Positions 1 through 8,774 of a stretch of 64,000 nucleotides of DNA are shown here, piece after piece (position 1 is the first letter of the stretch; each line of letters begins with the position of its first letter). Origin of the DNA: Moesziomyces globuligerus. Taxonomy: Eukaryota > Basidiomycota > Ustilaginomycetes > Ustilaginales > Ustilaginaceae. The notes under the pieces were generated by a model. That model saw only the letters and a program-made list of their open reading frames with translations. It ran no database searches and had not been told where the DNA came from. The position numbers were made by a program, and so were the translations under genes. The stretch covers positions 248,001 to 312,000 of the forward strand of contig JARVLF010000009.1 of assembly GCA_030849465.1 (NCBI GenBank). Direction: 5' to 3'.

Positions 1-141
1 CGAGCCAAACTGCACGCACGCCGACTGCGCATTGTTCGTCGTCAGCGGCGGCGCCGCCTGCGCCCGAACCGCCGACAGCGACGACAGCGCAGCCAGCACG
101 GCGACGATCACCAACAACACTGAGCGCGCGTATCCGCCCAT
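1..141 (-). CDS. Secreted protein, N-terminal fragment (cut by the window edge)
   Basis: Only the first 47 codons are present; the gene runs off the left edge. The ATG is at 141 on the minus strand. It is followed by a textbook signal peptide: a short start with one Arg, a hydrophobic core rich in Leu, Val and Ala (about residues 7-22), and an AVRA-type cleavage site near residue 27. The mature part begins with Gln-Ala-Ala-Pro-Pro and has one Cys (residue 41) before the edge. I do not recognise the family. In a smut this could be a cell-wall protein, a secreted enzyme or an effector; 20 mature residues cannot decide. The long plus-strand frame over the same bases lacks these features and is taken as a shadow. 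Confidence 0.6.
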   Translation of the reverse strand, partial: MGGYARSVLLVIVAVLAALSSLSAVRAQAAPPLTTNNAQSACVQFGS

Positions 142-1020
142 CGGAAAAATCGACGTTTCTCTTTGGTCCGGCCAAATCCAAGAGTGGGTTCAAAGCAGTG
201 CCTACGCGTTTCGAAGCGTTCCCTGTAAAGGCCTGGAAGGTGCGAGATCCGATCGGTTGCTATGGTGGTCTTGTCCAGATGCGGTATATGGTGGATGATG
301 GTAGAGGTAGGCGAGGTGTGTGAGATGGATGGCCAGTGGTGGTGCCGAGCAGGTGACGGTGGGATGGCGGTGGGCAGATCCATAGCCCAATCCGGGGCAG
401 CAACTGTAACAGCTCGAGCAAGCGCGGGGGAAACTCTGCGCGGTCGGATCCCAAGACAGCAGCTGCGGGTGAGCACCAAGCGAGTTTTCTCTTTTCGCCA
501 ATTTCAACTTCCGCAATCGGCGGCGCCGCTGCTGCTGCTGCTGCTGCTGCGAAAAGGCCCTCGCCTCGCCCGGCCCCCGTTCGGGGTAATCGACGCTGCA
601 TCAAGTCGCGCCCACTCGCATTTGCCGCCTAAATCCAACACGCTTTCACACCTCACACAAGTCCGCCTTCGTCAGTTCCTGGATCGGGCTTCATCGCTTG
701 CAACACCTTCCCGATCTCATCAAGAGGCTGCTCGTTGCGCATCCAGGCTCGACATGTGCGCAGCGACGGATGCATGGCGACGTCTCTTCTGCCGTATCTG
801 CAGACGGGGGCTCCATCGAAGGACGGACGAACCTTGTTCGCTGCGCAGCCGCGGCAGATGCACCCGTGCACGCTGTGTAGATTCATCCCGAGCTTATGTG
901 CGCACTCGTGTCGATAATGTCCAAGTACCCAAGCCTACCGCCTGATCAATGCGCCAGCCACGCCATCGTTCGCTTCTTGACCATCGTTTGACCCTCCATC
1001 CCCATCCCAATTGCGTTGCG
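142..1020. other. Intergenic, divergent promoter region
   Basis: It separates the secreted-protein start on the minus strand from the membrane-protein start on the plus strand. It holds a (CTG)7 run at 529-549. I see no convincing gene; the short frames here have no recognisable domain. Confidence 0.5.
529..549. repeat. (CTG)7 microsatellite
   Basis: Seven perfect CTG units in a non-coding stretch. It is one of three long CTG/CAG tracts in the window; the others are at 31130-31183 and 45727-45780. Confidence 0.9.
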
Positions 1021-2196
1021 ATGGGTGCCGCAGCGATCGCCGGTCTTGTGCTCGGCCTGCTCTTTGGTGCAGCGGCGCTGCTCTCTGGCATCCTCGCCTG
1101 CGCCAACCGAACCGAATCCGACGCCCTTCCGCTGCACAACAAACCCGCCGACCCCAAAAGCAAGGCCAAAGAACCCGAAAAAGCGGACAAGCAGGACGAA
1201 GCTACCAAGCCAACGGACAACCAATCCAAGGACAAGGGCAAGGGCAAGGACAAGGAGTCGAAGCCCGCCCCGCAGCCCAAGCCGGAAGAATGGTCCGGCG
1301 CAAAACTCTGGCAGGAGTACGTGGCCAAGGCGGGTCAGGACGCGGACAAGCCCCAGTACGTCGGCTTCGATCCCAAGACGGGCAAGATCGAGCTCCGTCC
1401 CGCGCCCGCCGCCGACGCTCCCTTCCTCAAGGTGCACGCGGACGGAAAGGTCGAGCTCGTTCAGCCCGACGGAGCTGCTAGCAAGAAGCAGGACAACAAG
1501 AAGCAGGATGACAAGAAGGACGATAAGAAGGAGGAGAAGAAGGACGATGAAAAGGAGGAGAAAAAGGACGATAAGAAGGATGGAAAGAAAGAGGAGAAGA
1601 AGGACGAGAAGAAAGACGAGAACAAGGACGAGAAGAAGGACGAGAAGAAAGATGACAAGAAGGACAACCAGAAGGACAACCAGAAGCAGGGTGGTGGGGA
1701 GCAGAAGGGCAAGCAGGGTGAAAGCTCTGGCGGTGGAGGAGGAGGAGGAGGAGGAGGAGGAGGAGGAGGAAAAGAAGGCGGCGGCGATATGAAGGGCAAG
1801 GGCAAAGACGCCTCGTCCGGGGCAGCCGACTCAAAAGCGGATGGCAAGCCGGCACCATCTCATCAGGGGGATGCTAAGAAGCCTCAGGCTGCGGGAGCGA
1901 AGAAGGATGCGGCTGAGCCAGCCAAGCTCACGGTGCAGGGGACGGTGGAGCTGGCGCAGATGCTTGAGGCGCTGGGCATCGTGCCTCCTCGGTCGGCCGA
2001 ACGCGCGTCGCCGGCTCGTCGAGCAGACTGCAGGCGGTGTAAGCGGAGTGATAGCACGGGCCGAAGGAAGCACTCGATGAGCCGAGGTGAGTGTGATCGT
2101 GCGCACTGTCATCGACACTCGAGCGCGCGGTTTGGCGATCACGCGCGCCAGACGTGCGCGCACACATGCGCGTGCGACGAGGTAAGCCCAACCTAA
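1021..2196 (+). CDS. Lys/Asp/Glu-rich single-pass membrane protein, unknown function
   Basis: The start is placed at 1021 because a hydrophobic helix (about residues 3-27, rich in Ala, Leu and Gly) follows at once; the frame also has an ATG 24 codons earlier. After the helix come a charged linker, a conserved-looking stretch around residues 98-155 (Glu-Glu-Trp-Ser-Gly, later Gly-Phe-Asp-Pro-Lys-Thr-Gly-Lys), about 75 residues of KKDE/KKDD repeats, a poly-Gly run and a basic tail. The 391-residue reading to the stop at 2194-2196 is uncertain at its end. A good 5' splice site (AG/GTGAGT) lies at 2087-2088, and a CAG acceptor at 2241-2243 would give a shorter tail stopping at 2294-2296. I do not recognise the family; the composition predicts a disordered, highly charged cytosolic or lumenal domain. 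Confidence 0.55.
   Translation: MGAAAIAGLVLGLLFGAAALLSGILACANRTESDALPLHNKPADPKSKAKEPEKADKQDEATKPTDNQSKDKGKGKDKESKPAPQPKPEEWSGAKLWQEYVAKAGQDADKPQYVGFDPKTGKIELRPAPAADAPFLKVHADGKVELVQPDGAASKKQDNKKQDDKKDDKKEEKKDDEKEEKKDDKKDGKKEEKKDEKKDENKDEKKDEKKDDKKDNQKDNQKQGGGEQKGKQGESSGGGGGGGGGGGGGGKEGGGDMKGKGKDASSGAADSKADGKPAPSHQGDAKKPQAAGAKKDAAEPAKLTVQGTVELAQMLEALGIVPPRSAERASPARRADCRRCKRSDSTGRRKHSMSRGECDRAHCHRHSSARFGDHARQTCAHTCACDEVSPT
1735..1770 (+). repeat. GGA-type microsatellite in coding sequence
   Basis: A run of about twelve GGA units encodes the poly-glycine segment of the Lys/Asp/Glu-rich protein. Such tracts often vary in length between strains. Confidence 0.85.
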
Positions 2197-2524
2197 TCCA
2201 TGCCATAGGCTAGAACGAACAATGCTCATGCTACGATACGCAGTCTCAGTGCGATACGTCTTCCGAGACTACACAAAGCATCGACCACTTCGGTAAGCTC
2301 AATCCACCCCCTTCCTCCCCCGCACCGCATGCAACAAGTCCAGTCCAAGAACTGACCTCATGCCCCTTGAGACTCGTAGCCTCTTTCCGACCTCACTGCC
2401 ATTCTCGACATCGCTAGAATCCTCCGTCCAAATCATCGCCGACAGTGCATATCAACCCCACAGCATTTCTCTCGATGCGGATGTGTCCAACTTGGACGAT
2501 TTTTTTTTTTTTTGGCGCATTGCA

Positions 2525-4522
2525 CTACTCTGCCAAGAAGCGCCAGAGCGCGTCGGTATCCTTGTAGTCGTGGTGTACGATGGTGACGAGCCATCTGGAA
2601 GCGCGAATGTCGTCGATGAGCTCACGGCTAGCCGAGCGTTTGGCAAAGAGCATGCTCCACTCCTTCCAGATCTCAAACGCCTCGTCCCTCCACGCCTCGA
2701 AGCTCTCGCGTTCGATGATGGTGGATTGGACGATCTCCTTGCCCGGAAACACGGCCCATGTGACCGTGTTGGCCTCGGTGTCGGCGAGGTTCGAGGCAAA
2801 GTCGCCGTGCGCATTGCCCGCAAAGTACGTCAGCTGTCCATTGCTACCCAGTGCCTCGATACGCTCCACCAACCGGTCCTTATCCTCGGCTGACATGAAG
2901 AGCTCAACAAACGCCTTTTGAAAGATAAAGCCTCCCGCTGGACCAAACCCTACGACAGGATCGGTCGACGGCGCTCCGTCCACACCGGGCTGAGAGCCTA
3001 CCGACCACCAACCCTTGCCCGCCGCAGGCGTGTCGCCGAGTCGGTTGAGAGCCAGCAGCCGATCGCGGATCTGGATCGTCTCGTTCATCAGCGGCACATC
3101 GCACCACGGGATGCACGCGATTTTCTCCTCGAGATACGAGGCAAAGATGGTCGAGATGTCGGCAAGCGTGACGGGATGACCCCAGATACGCAGTGCATCG
3201 GCCGCAGGCACCTTGAGGCTGACTCCGTAGCCGTCCATTTCGCCGAAAGCGGGGCTGCGCGAATCGCCGTAGCGTCCGTTGGGGAATTCGTCCCAGGTGG
3301 TGGTTTCGGGCACCTGGTAGGAGCTCGAAGTGCGCGCGAGCGTCCGACTCAACGCCTCTTGCGTCGAGACCTTGAAGTCGCGCGGCGTATTGGCACCCGT
3401 GCGATCGGAGAGCATCTGATTCTTGGTCGCCTCGAGATGCAGATGCGGCGGAAGACCGCTGAGCCTGGCCTCGGATTCGGCCTGGGCGCCCGGATCGGAC
3501 TTCCAGCCAAGGCCGTCGAGGATGCGTTCGATGCTCTTTTCGAGGTTGAGCGAGCAGAGGTGGAAGCCGCGGATGTCGGATTCGAGGAAGAGGCGACCGA
3601 CCATGTGGATGGCGAGCGCGACGCCGTACTCCTTGACCGCGGCGTCGTCGATCTTGATGGGCTCGAGCGCGTCGAGGACGAGCGGCGGCACCTGCACCTT
3701 GCACAGGTTGGTCATCCGGCGGAAGCTCTGGTAGTTCTGCACGGGCATGATACCGGGGAGGATGGGGATGGTGATGCCGATGGCACGCGCCTGCTTGTAC
3801 CAGGCGAGGAAACGGTCGACGTCGTAAAAGAGCTGCGTGACAATGTACTGTGCGCCTGCGTCCTGCTTCTGCTTGAGGTAGCGCAGATCGCGCTGGACGT
3901 CGCGGTCGACGTAGTCGGCATGCCCCTCTGGATAGCCAGCGACTCCGATGCAGAAGTGGTCGCCGTGGGCCTCGCGGATATAGCTTACGAGGTCGGTGGC
4001 GTGCTGGAAGCGCTCGTCTGCGGCGACCCAGTACTCCTCGCCACGCGGAGGATCGCCTCGGAGGGCGAGGATGTTTCGGATGCCGAGGCGCTTGGCGGTG
4101 AGCAGCGTCTGATCGAGCGTGCTCTTCTCGACGTTGGTACATGTGAGGTGAAGGCAGACGTCGCAGGCGTCTGCGGTCTCGTGGTCCCAAGCGCGCGGCT
4201 GGGATCGTTGTTGCTGCTCTTCGGAGGGGAGGAGCGGGAGAGCCGGGTCGAGTCTGCCCTTCTGTATCCTGCCTGCGAGCTCGAGCGATTTGTCGACGGT
4301 GGTGCCACCAGCACCCCAGGTGACGTGGATCCAACTCGGGTCGAGGTTGGCGCGCATGCGGGCGATGCGGTTGTAGAGGTTGGCCAGACCCTGTGTGGTC
4401 TTTGGCGGGAAGAATTCAAACGACCAGAAGGGCGCATCGCGTGCTGCGGCGTCTCGAATCTTGGCGGTGATGTGCGCCGGGTGAGGCTGCACTTGGCCGG
4501 GCATGGAGGAGGTGCTGGCCAT
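2525..4522 (-). CDS. Methylenetetrahydrofolate reductase
   Basis: This enzyme reduces 5,10-methylene-THF to 5-methyl-THF with FAD and NAD(P)H, supplying methyl groups for methionine synthesis. From the ATG at 4522 it has 665 residues, close to human MTHFR (656). The N-terminal catalytic domain carries the FEFFPPKT motif at 35-42, a WGAGGTT-type strand just after it and an ALRGDPP segment. The C-terminal half is the regulatory domain typical of eukaryotic enzymes, ending near a tryptophan-rich segment. The frame is open 36 codons further upstream (ATG at 4630); I prefer 4522 because homology begins soon after it. Yeasts have two paralogues, Met12 and Met13; I cannot say which this matches. No intron is needed. 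A T14 run at 2500-2513 lies just past the stop. Confidence 0.93.
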   Translation of the reverse strand: MASTSSMPGQVQPHPAHITAKIRDAAARDAPFWSFEFFPPKTTQGLANLYNRIARMRANLDPSWIHVTWGAGGTTVDKSLELAGRIQKGRLDPALPLLPSEEQQQRSQPRAWDHETADACDVCLHLTCTNVEKSTLDQTLLTAKRLGIRNILALRGDPPRGEEYWVAADERFQHATDLVSYIREAHGDHFCIGVAGYPEGHADYVDRDVQRDLRYLKQKQDAGAQYIVTQLFYDVDRFLAWYKQARAIGITIPILPGIMPVQNYQSFRRMTNLCKVQVPPLVLDALEPIKIDDAAVKEYGVALAIHMVGRLFLESDIRGFHLCSLNLEKSIERILDGLGWKSDPGAQAESEARLSGLPPHLHLEATKNQMLSDRTGANTPRDFKVSTQEALSRTLARTSSSYQVPETTTWDEFPNGRYGDSRSPAFGEMDGYGVSLKVPAADALRIWGHPVTLADISTIFASYLEEKIACIPWCDVPLMNETIQIRDRLLALNRLGDTPAAGKGWWSVGSQPGVDGAPSTDPVVGFGPAGGFIFQKAFVELFMSAEDKDRLVERIEALGSNGQLTYFAGNAHGDFASNLADTEANTVTWAVFPGKEIVQSTIIERESFEAWRDEAFEIWKEWSMLFAKRSASRELIDDIRASRWLVTIVHHDYKDTDALWRFLAE

Positions 4523-5411
4523 GTTTGTGCTTGCTGCAAGGCGCGTTGGGATGATGGATCGAATGCTACCTAGATGGGGTGGGTGGCACAGGCTCACAGT
4601 CACTCGCTGGGTTTTTGAGCGCTCGGTCATGCGAGGCTCGACCTGAGCCTCATGTCCGACTCCCGAGCGAGGCCTTCTTCTGAATCAAAAACAAAAGTTG
4701 AGTGTTAGACTTTGAGCTGATGGCTCCGATGTCCGAGGTCCGCGAGCGGATGGAATGCATGGATGCTTCTGCATCAACGCGGTGCATCATCGATGAGAGC
4801 GGCCGAGACGGGAGGCAGAGAGGAAGAAGGGCGGGCCCTGGATTCGCCGTGGCAACGCTGAGGCATCGGGTCTTACAGTCTTGGACAGTCTTGGACAGTC
4901 TTGGCTTTTCTAGGCGTGCGAATGCGTCGTACAGAGTGAGAGCTGTGGTGTATGCTCGCTCCCAGCTGTGACGCACGAATATTCGGCCATGCATGCACAC
5001 TCTCGACGTGCATATCACTGCACTTCGGCAGAGCACCTCCGCACCGCCTGGACCCGTGTTCGTGTTGGCAAAGGCCTTTTCCTCCTCCACTCTCTCGCGG
5101 ATCGCCTGGCTGCGATTTTGGCCCGGTCTGACACAGAAAGCGAGCCGCACTCACAACTGGCGTAATTGATTGATTGCGTGCCGAACGCACCGCGAACGCA
5201 CCGCTTCCAAGCACCGCATCGGCACGCTCGCTCTCCCTCTCCCTCTCTCTCTCTCACACACACACATCCAACCGGATCGCTGACCCCTCGACACTCTCTT
5301 CTTCGCCATCCATCGTCTCGTATCCCATCGCTAAGCATGCCAAGCATGCCATCCACGCCCTGACTCACTCCACGATCGCCATCTTCCAGTGCTCACAACA
5401 ACAGCATCATC
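4523..5411. other. Intergenic, divergent promoter region
   Basis: It lies between the MTHFR and phospholipase D-like genes. It holds three perfect copies of ACAGTCTTGG (4875-4904) and a CT-rich run passing into a CA run (about 5231-5266) roughly 150 bp before the phospholipase start, a typical fungal pyrimidine-rich promoter or leader. No gene seen. Confidence 0.55.
4875..4904. repeat. 10-bp tandem repeat, three copies
   Basis: ACAGTCTTGG is repeated three times without mismatch in the shared promoter of MTHFR and the phospholipase D-like gene. Confidence 0.9.
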
Positions 5412-8400
5412 ATGCCCATCTGCGGCTCCTCCCACGTCCGCAACGAGGCCGCCGACAAGGCGCATCTCTCGGCGGGCTCCCAGATCGGCTCCACACAGGA
5501 TGCGCGTCCACAGGCCACGCAGCCCACCATCACTTCCGCCGTAGCTGCCGATCCCACCCTAGCACCTTCCGACGCAGCCGACTACCTCTTCCCCGTCCCC
5601 TCCGCCGCAAAGCGCGGCGTCATCCGCTTCAAGATCAAGGAGCAGCTCGAAGAGGGCAGGGGCAAGCACTGGGTCTGGGACAAGGGCGCCGTCCACCAAG
5701 GAAATCGCGAGCCCGACGACCACGAGCTCGACACGGTCCGTAAACGCTATGGATACAAGCCTGCCGACCAGGGCGGGCCCTCCCGCCTCTACCTCATGGT
5801 CCTCGCAGACTGCCTCCTCCCGCTCCCTCGCAACCCCATGTCCGGCGTCGTCTCACCTCCACTCCTCGCAACCACCGGCATCGTCCCGCTCTCCATCTTC
5901 TCCACAGGTCCCGACATCATCGGCCACTACTACGACTGCATCGTAGCAGCTAGGAGGGAGGTCATCCTCCTCACAAACTACTGGCAGGGCGGCAAAAACG
6001 TAGATCGCATCGCAGACGCACTCCGCGAGCTCAACAAGCGTGTCCTTCAGCGGCGCAAGGCTCGCGCCCTCAAGGCGAGGCGCAACGGCACTTCCACCCC
6101 CGCCGACGCGCCCCCAAATCCTTCCAACACGCCCCAGGTCGAGAAGGCCGCCAAGCAACAAGACGATCTGCTCGAGAAGCAGGGCGCTCCCGGCTCCATC
6201 GCTCGCGCCGGCAAGGACGACGTCAAGCTCGCCAGCGACCCAGACCAAGACCTCGACATCGAGCTCGCCGCCCCCACCGCAGAGGAGCGCGTCGTCGTCA
6301 AGCTCATGTGGGACCGGGGCCCCCAAACCCTCGCCGACCTCTTCCGCCTCCGCAAGCCCGTGCCTCCAAGCATGTGGAAGTCCAACGGCCTCCCCACAGA
6401 GGACGAGATCCCCAACCTCACCGTCGAGATCCTCAACTACCACCGCCCCCTCATGGGCACCTTCCACGCAAAGCTCCTCATCGTCGACCGCCAGGTTGCC
6501 CTCATCAACTCCAACAACATCCAGGACCGCCCCAACATTGAAGCCTGCATCCGCCTCGAAGGCGACATTGTCAACTCGGTCTACGACCACGCGCTCATCA
6601 GCTGGGGCAACCGCCTCCAACCCCCGCTCCCCTGCCTCACCGCACCCGCGCCCGTCGCCCCTTCCCCCGCCGCCTTCATGTCCGGCGACCAGAGCTCCCT
6701 CCCTTCCCTCACCGTAGAGAAGCTGAAGCAGCTCGCCCTCAACGTCCGCCAGCGCCTCCACGACGAGGACACCGCCACCGAGGACGAAAAGGAGAGGAGT
6801 CTGCAGAGCCCCATCAACTTTAGCTTTGGCGACGTCGTAGACCAGATGAGGCGTAGAGACAGCTTCGGCACCAAAGCCGGCGCCTCGCCCGTCCGCAACG
6901 CTCCCCCAGAACCACGCGTAGACAGCGACAAGGCCGCCCGCAACGCAGGCGCTCTCTGGGCACAGAAGGTGCTTGGCGAACGCTTCTCCCACTTCCAAAG
7001 CACCAGCAACACCAAGACCGACAAACCCGGCGAGGCGCCGCTCGAAAAGGCCGAGCCCGCATCCTCACCCTCGCATCCTCGCAAGCACTTTGCCGACGTC
7101 GTCGAGGCGCTCATGATGAAGGAGGGCCACAAGCCACCCGCCTGGGCCGAGGGCGCGCTCGAGGTCTTTGGCCTCGGCCAGAGCAGCTCCAAGAACGTCG
7201 CCCAGGAGGTCCGCCGCAATCCTCGTCCCAAGACCACCCTCGCCTCCGGCGCCAACATCCCCACCTCGGTCGCCGAAGAGGACTACGCAGAACAGCCCGA
7301 CTGGCGAAGGTCCATCGAGATCGACGAGGAGAGCCTCGAGGACGGCGTCGGAAACGCCCGCAGCCACACGGCCGTCGACGGCGCCGCGTCGCCCAAGCTC
7401 GCTCTCAGCACCACGGAAAGCGAGGACACCTCCCCGGTCAACAATGCATCCAAAGATACCACTCCTGAGGCCGGGGCTGTGCCACTCAAGCTCACTATCC
7501 CTTCGAAAGAGGATACGGCTGTCGCCGCTCCGCCGATCAACAATGAGATCTTGCATGCCAACAAGGAGGCGGCCGCCAACCCCGAGAAGGAGTTGGCCGC
7601 CGCCGCCAAGGACGACGAGGGTGTTCCTGGATCCGTGGGCTACCGACGCGTCCACCGCCGCACGCTCTCGCAGATCTCCAAGTCGTCGGCTGCCGAGCGG
7701 CTGAGCGCCATCACCAAGTCGCTCGACTTTGCCAACAACTCCAAGGTGCAGGGCGAGATCACCGCCGAGCACCTCTCCGACGAGAAGCTGCAGGCGCTCA
7801 ACGACGTGCTCGACTTCCAACCCTACGTCTTTCACCGGCCGCACGAGCCGGTCCCCATGGCCCTCGTCAACCGACGACCCCACGGCACGCCGGGACACTC
7901 GGACATCCGCAATCCGCAGGACGCCGCGTGGCTCGCCGGCTTCCGATATGCCAAGCGCCACATCTTTATCCAATCGCCCACGCTCAATGCGTCGCCCATC
8001 AAGGCCGCCGTGCTGGCGGCGGTGCGACGCCACGTCAAGGTGGAGCTCTGGCTCGACTTGGGCTTCAACGACAAGTCCGAGTCGATGCCATTCCAGGGCG
8101 GCACCAACGAGCAGGTGGTCACCGCCTTTTACCGGCAGCTGCGCCGCGAGGGCAAGGGCGACGAGCAGTACCTCGAGGTCTACTGGTATACGGGCAAGGA
8201 CATGACGCGCCCGCTCAACGCCGTGAGGAAGCAGCGCAACTGCCACGTCAAGTTCGCCGCGTTCGACGGCCAGGTCGCCGTGCTCGGCTCGGGCAACCAG
8301 GACACGCAGTCGTGGTTCCACTCGCAGGAGATCAACGTCATGGTCGACTCGAAGCAGATCGTAGACGAGTGGATGGCCGCGCTCAACCGCAACCAGAGCA

Positions 8401-8633
8401 CCAAGCTCTACGGCATGGTCGACCAGCGAGACGGCATCTGGCGCGGAAGGGACGGCCAGGAACTCGTCGACACGGGTAGAGATACGGCAAGCAAGGACAA
8501 GGAACGCACGCCCACGCCTCCGCCAGCCGCGACGCAGCCCGCACACACCAACGCCAGTGTCAGCGACGCCACCACCACCACTGCTGCCACCGCCAGCACC
8601 CAGTCAGCATCCACCGTCTCTGCAGCCAAGTAG
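5412..8633 (+). CDS. Phospholipase D superfamily protein with two HKD motifs
   Basis: An intronless gene of 1073 residues. Two HKD-type catalytic motifs are visible: HAK-x4-D at about 353-360, followed by NSNN in place of the usual GSxN, and a classical HVK-x4-D ... GSGN at about 944-961. The family uses the two histidines in a phosphohistidine mechanism on phosphodiester bonds, in lipids or nucleic acids. Before the first motif lies a conserved block (about residues 175-205) with a GHYYD and an LLTNYW segment, as in fungal phosphatidylserine/cardiolipin-synthase-like PLDs. Between the motifs there are about 370 residues rich in Ser, Ala, Glu and Pro, plus a Thr/Ala-rich tail; both look disordered. 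No PX or PH domain is seen, so it is not a Spo14-type PLD. The substrate is not predictable from sequence alone. Confidence 0.85.
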   Translation: MPICGSSHVRNEAADKAHLSAGSQIGSTQDARPQATQPTITSAVAADPTLAPSDAADYLFPVPSAAKRGVIRFKIKEQLEEGRGKHWVWDKGAVHQGNREPDDHELDTVRKRYGYKPADQGGPSRLYLMVLADCLLPLPRNPMSGVVSPPLLATTGIVPLSIFSTGPDIIGHYYDCIVAARREVILLTNYWQGGKNVDRIADALRELNKRVLQRRKARALKARRNGTSTPADAPPNPSNTPQVEKAAKQQDDLLEKQGAPGSIARAGKDDVKLASDPDQDLDIELAAPTAEERVVVKLMWDRGPQTLADLFRLRKPVPPSMWKSNGLPTEDEIPNLTVEILNYHRPLMGTFHAKLLIVDRQVALINSNNIQDRPNIEACIRLEGDIVNSVYDHALISWGNRLQPPLPCLTAPAPVAPSPAAFMSGDQSSLPSLTVEKLKQLALNVRQRLHDEDTATEDEKERSLQSPINFSFGDVVDQMRRRDSFGTKAGASPVRNAPPEPRVDSDKAARNAGALWAQKVLGERFSHFQSTSNTKTDKPGEAPLEKAEPASSPSHPRKHFADVVEALMMKEGHKPPAWAEGALEVFGLGQSSSKNVAQEVRRNPRPKTTLASGANIPTSVAEEDYAEQPDWRRSIEIDEESLEDGVGNARSHTAVDGAASPKLALSTTESEDTSPVNNASKDTTPEAGAVPLKLTIPSKEDTAVAAPPINNEILHANKEAAANPEKELAAAAKDDEGVPGSVGYRRVHRRTLSQISKSSAAERLSAITKSLDFANNSKVQGEITAEHLSDEKLQALNDVLDFQPYVFHRPHEPVPMALVNRRPHGTPGHSDIRNPQDAAWLAGFRYAKRHIFIQSPTLNASPIKAAVLAAVRRHVKVELWLDLGFNDKSESMPFQGGTNEQVVTAFYRQLRREGKGDEQYLEVYWYTGKDMTRPLNAVRKQRNCHVKFAAFDGQVAVLGSGNQDTQSWFHSQEINVMVDSKQIVDEWMAALNRNQSTKLYGMVDQRDGIWRGRDGQELVDTGRDTASKDKERTPTPPPAATQPAHTNASVSDATTTTAATASTQSASTVSAAK

Positions 8634-8774
8634 GCATCGCCTCGGTCTATTCCTTGTTTAATCTGCGCACCGCATCGCTCTCAGCTTACTTGTTCTTGTC
8701 TTTTGCAAGCGTACCGAAATATCGACACTCCTTTGCACTCGTATTGAACGATGGTCTACCGAGAGTTGGCGAAT

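Noticed and set aside
2500..2513. T14 run after MTHFR as a terminator
   Set aside because: It is an A run on the MTHFR strand, and RNA polymerase II does not use such runs as terminators; better described as a homopolymer.
2918..4573. A 551-codon frame opposite MTHFR
   Set aside because: No conserved motif; a shadow of the MTHFR codons.
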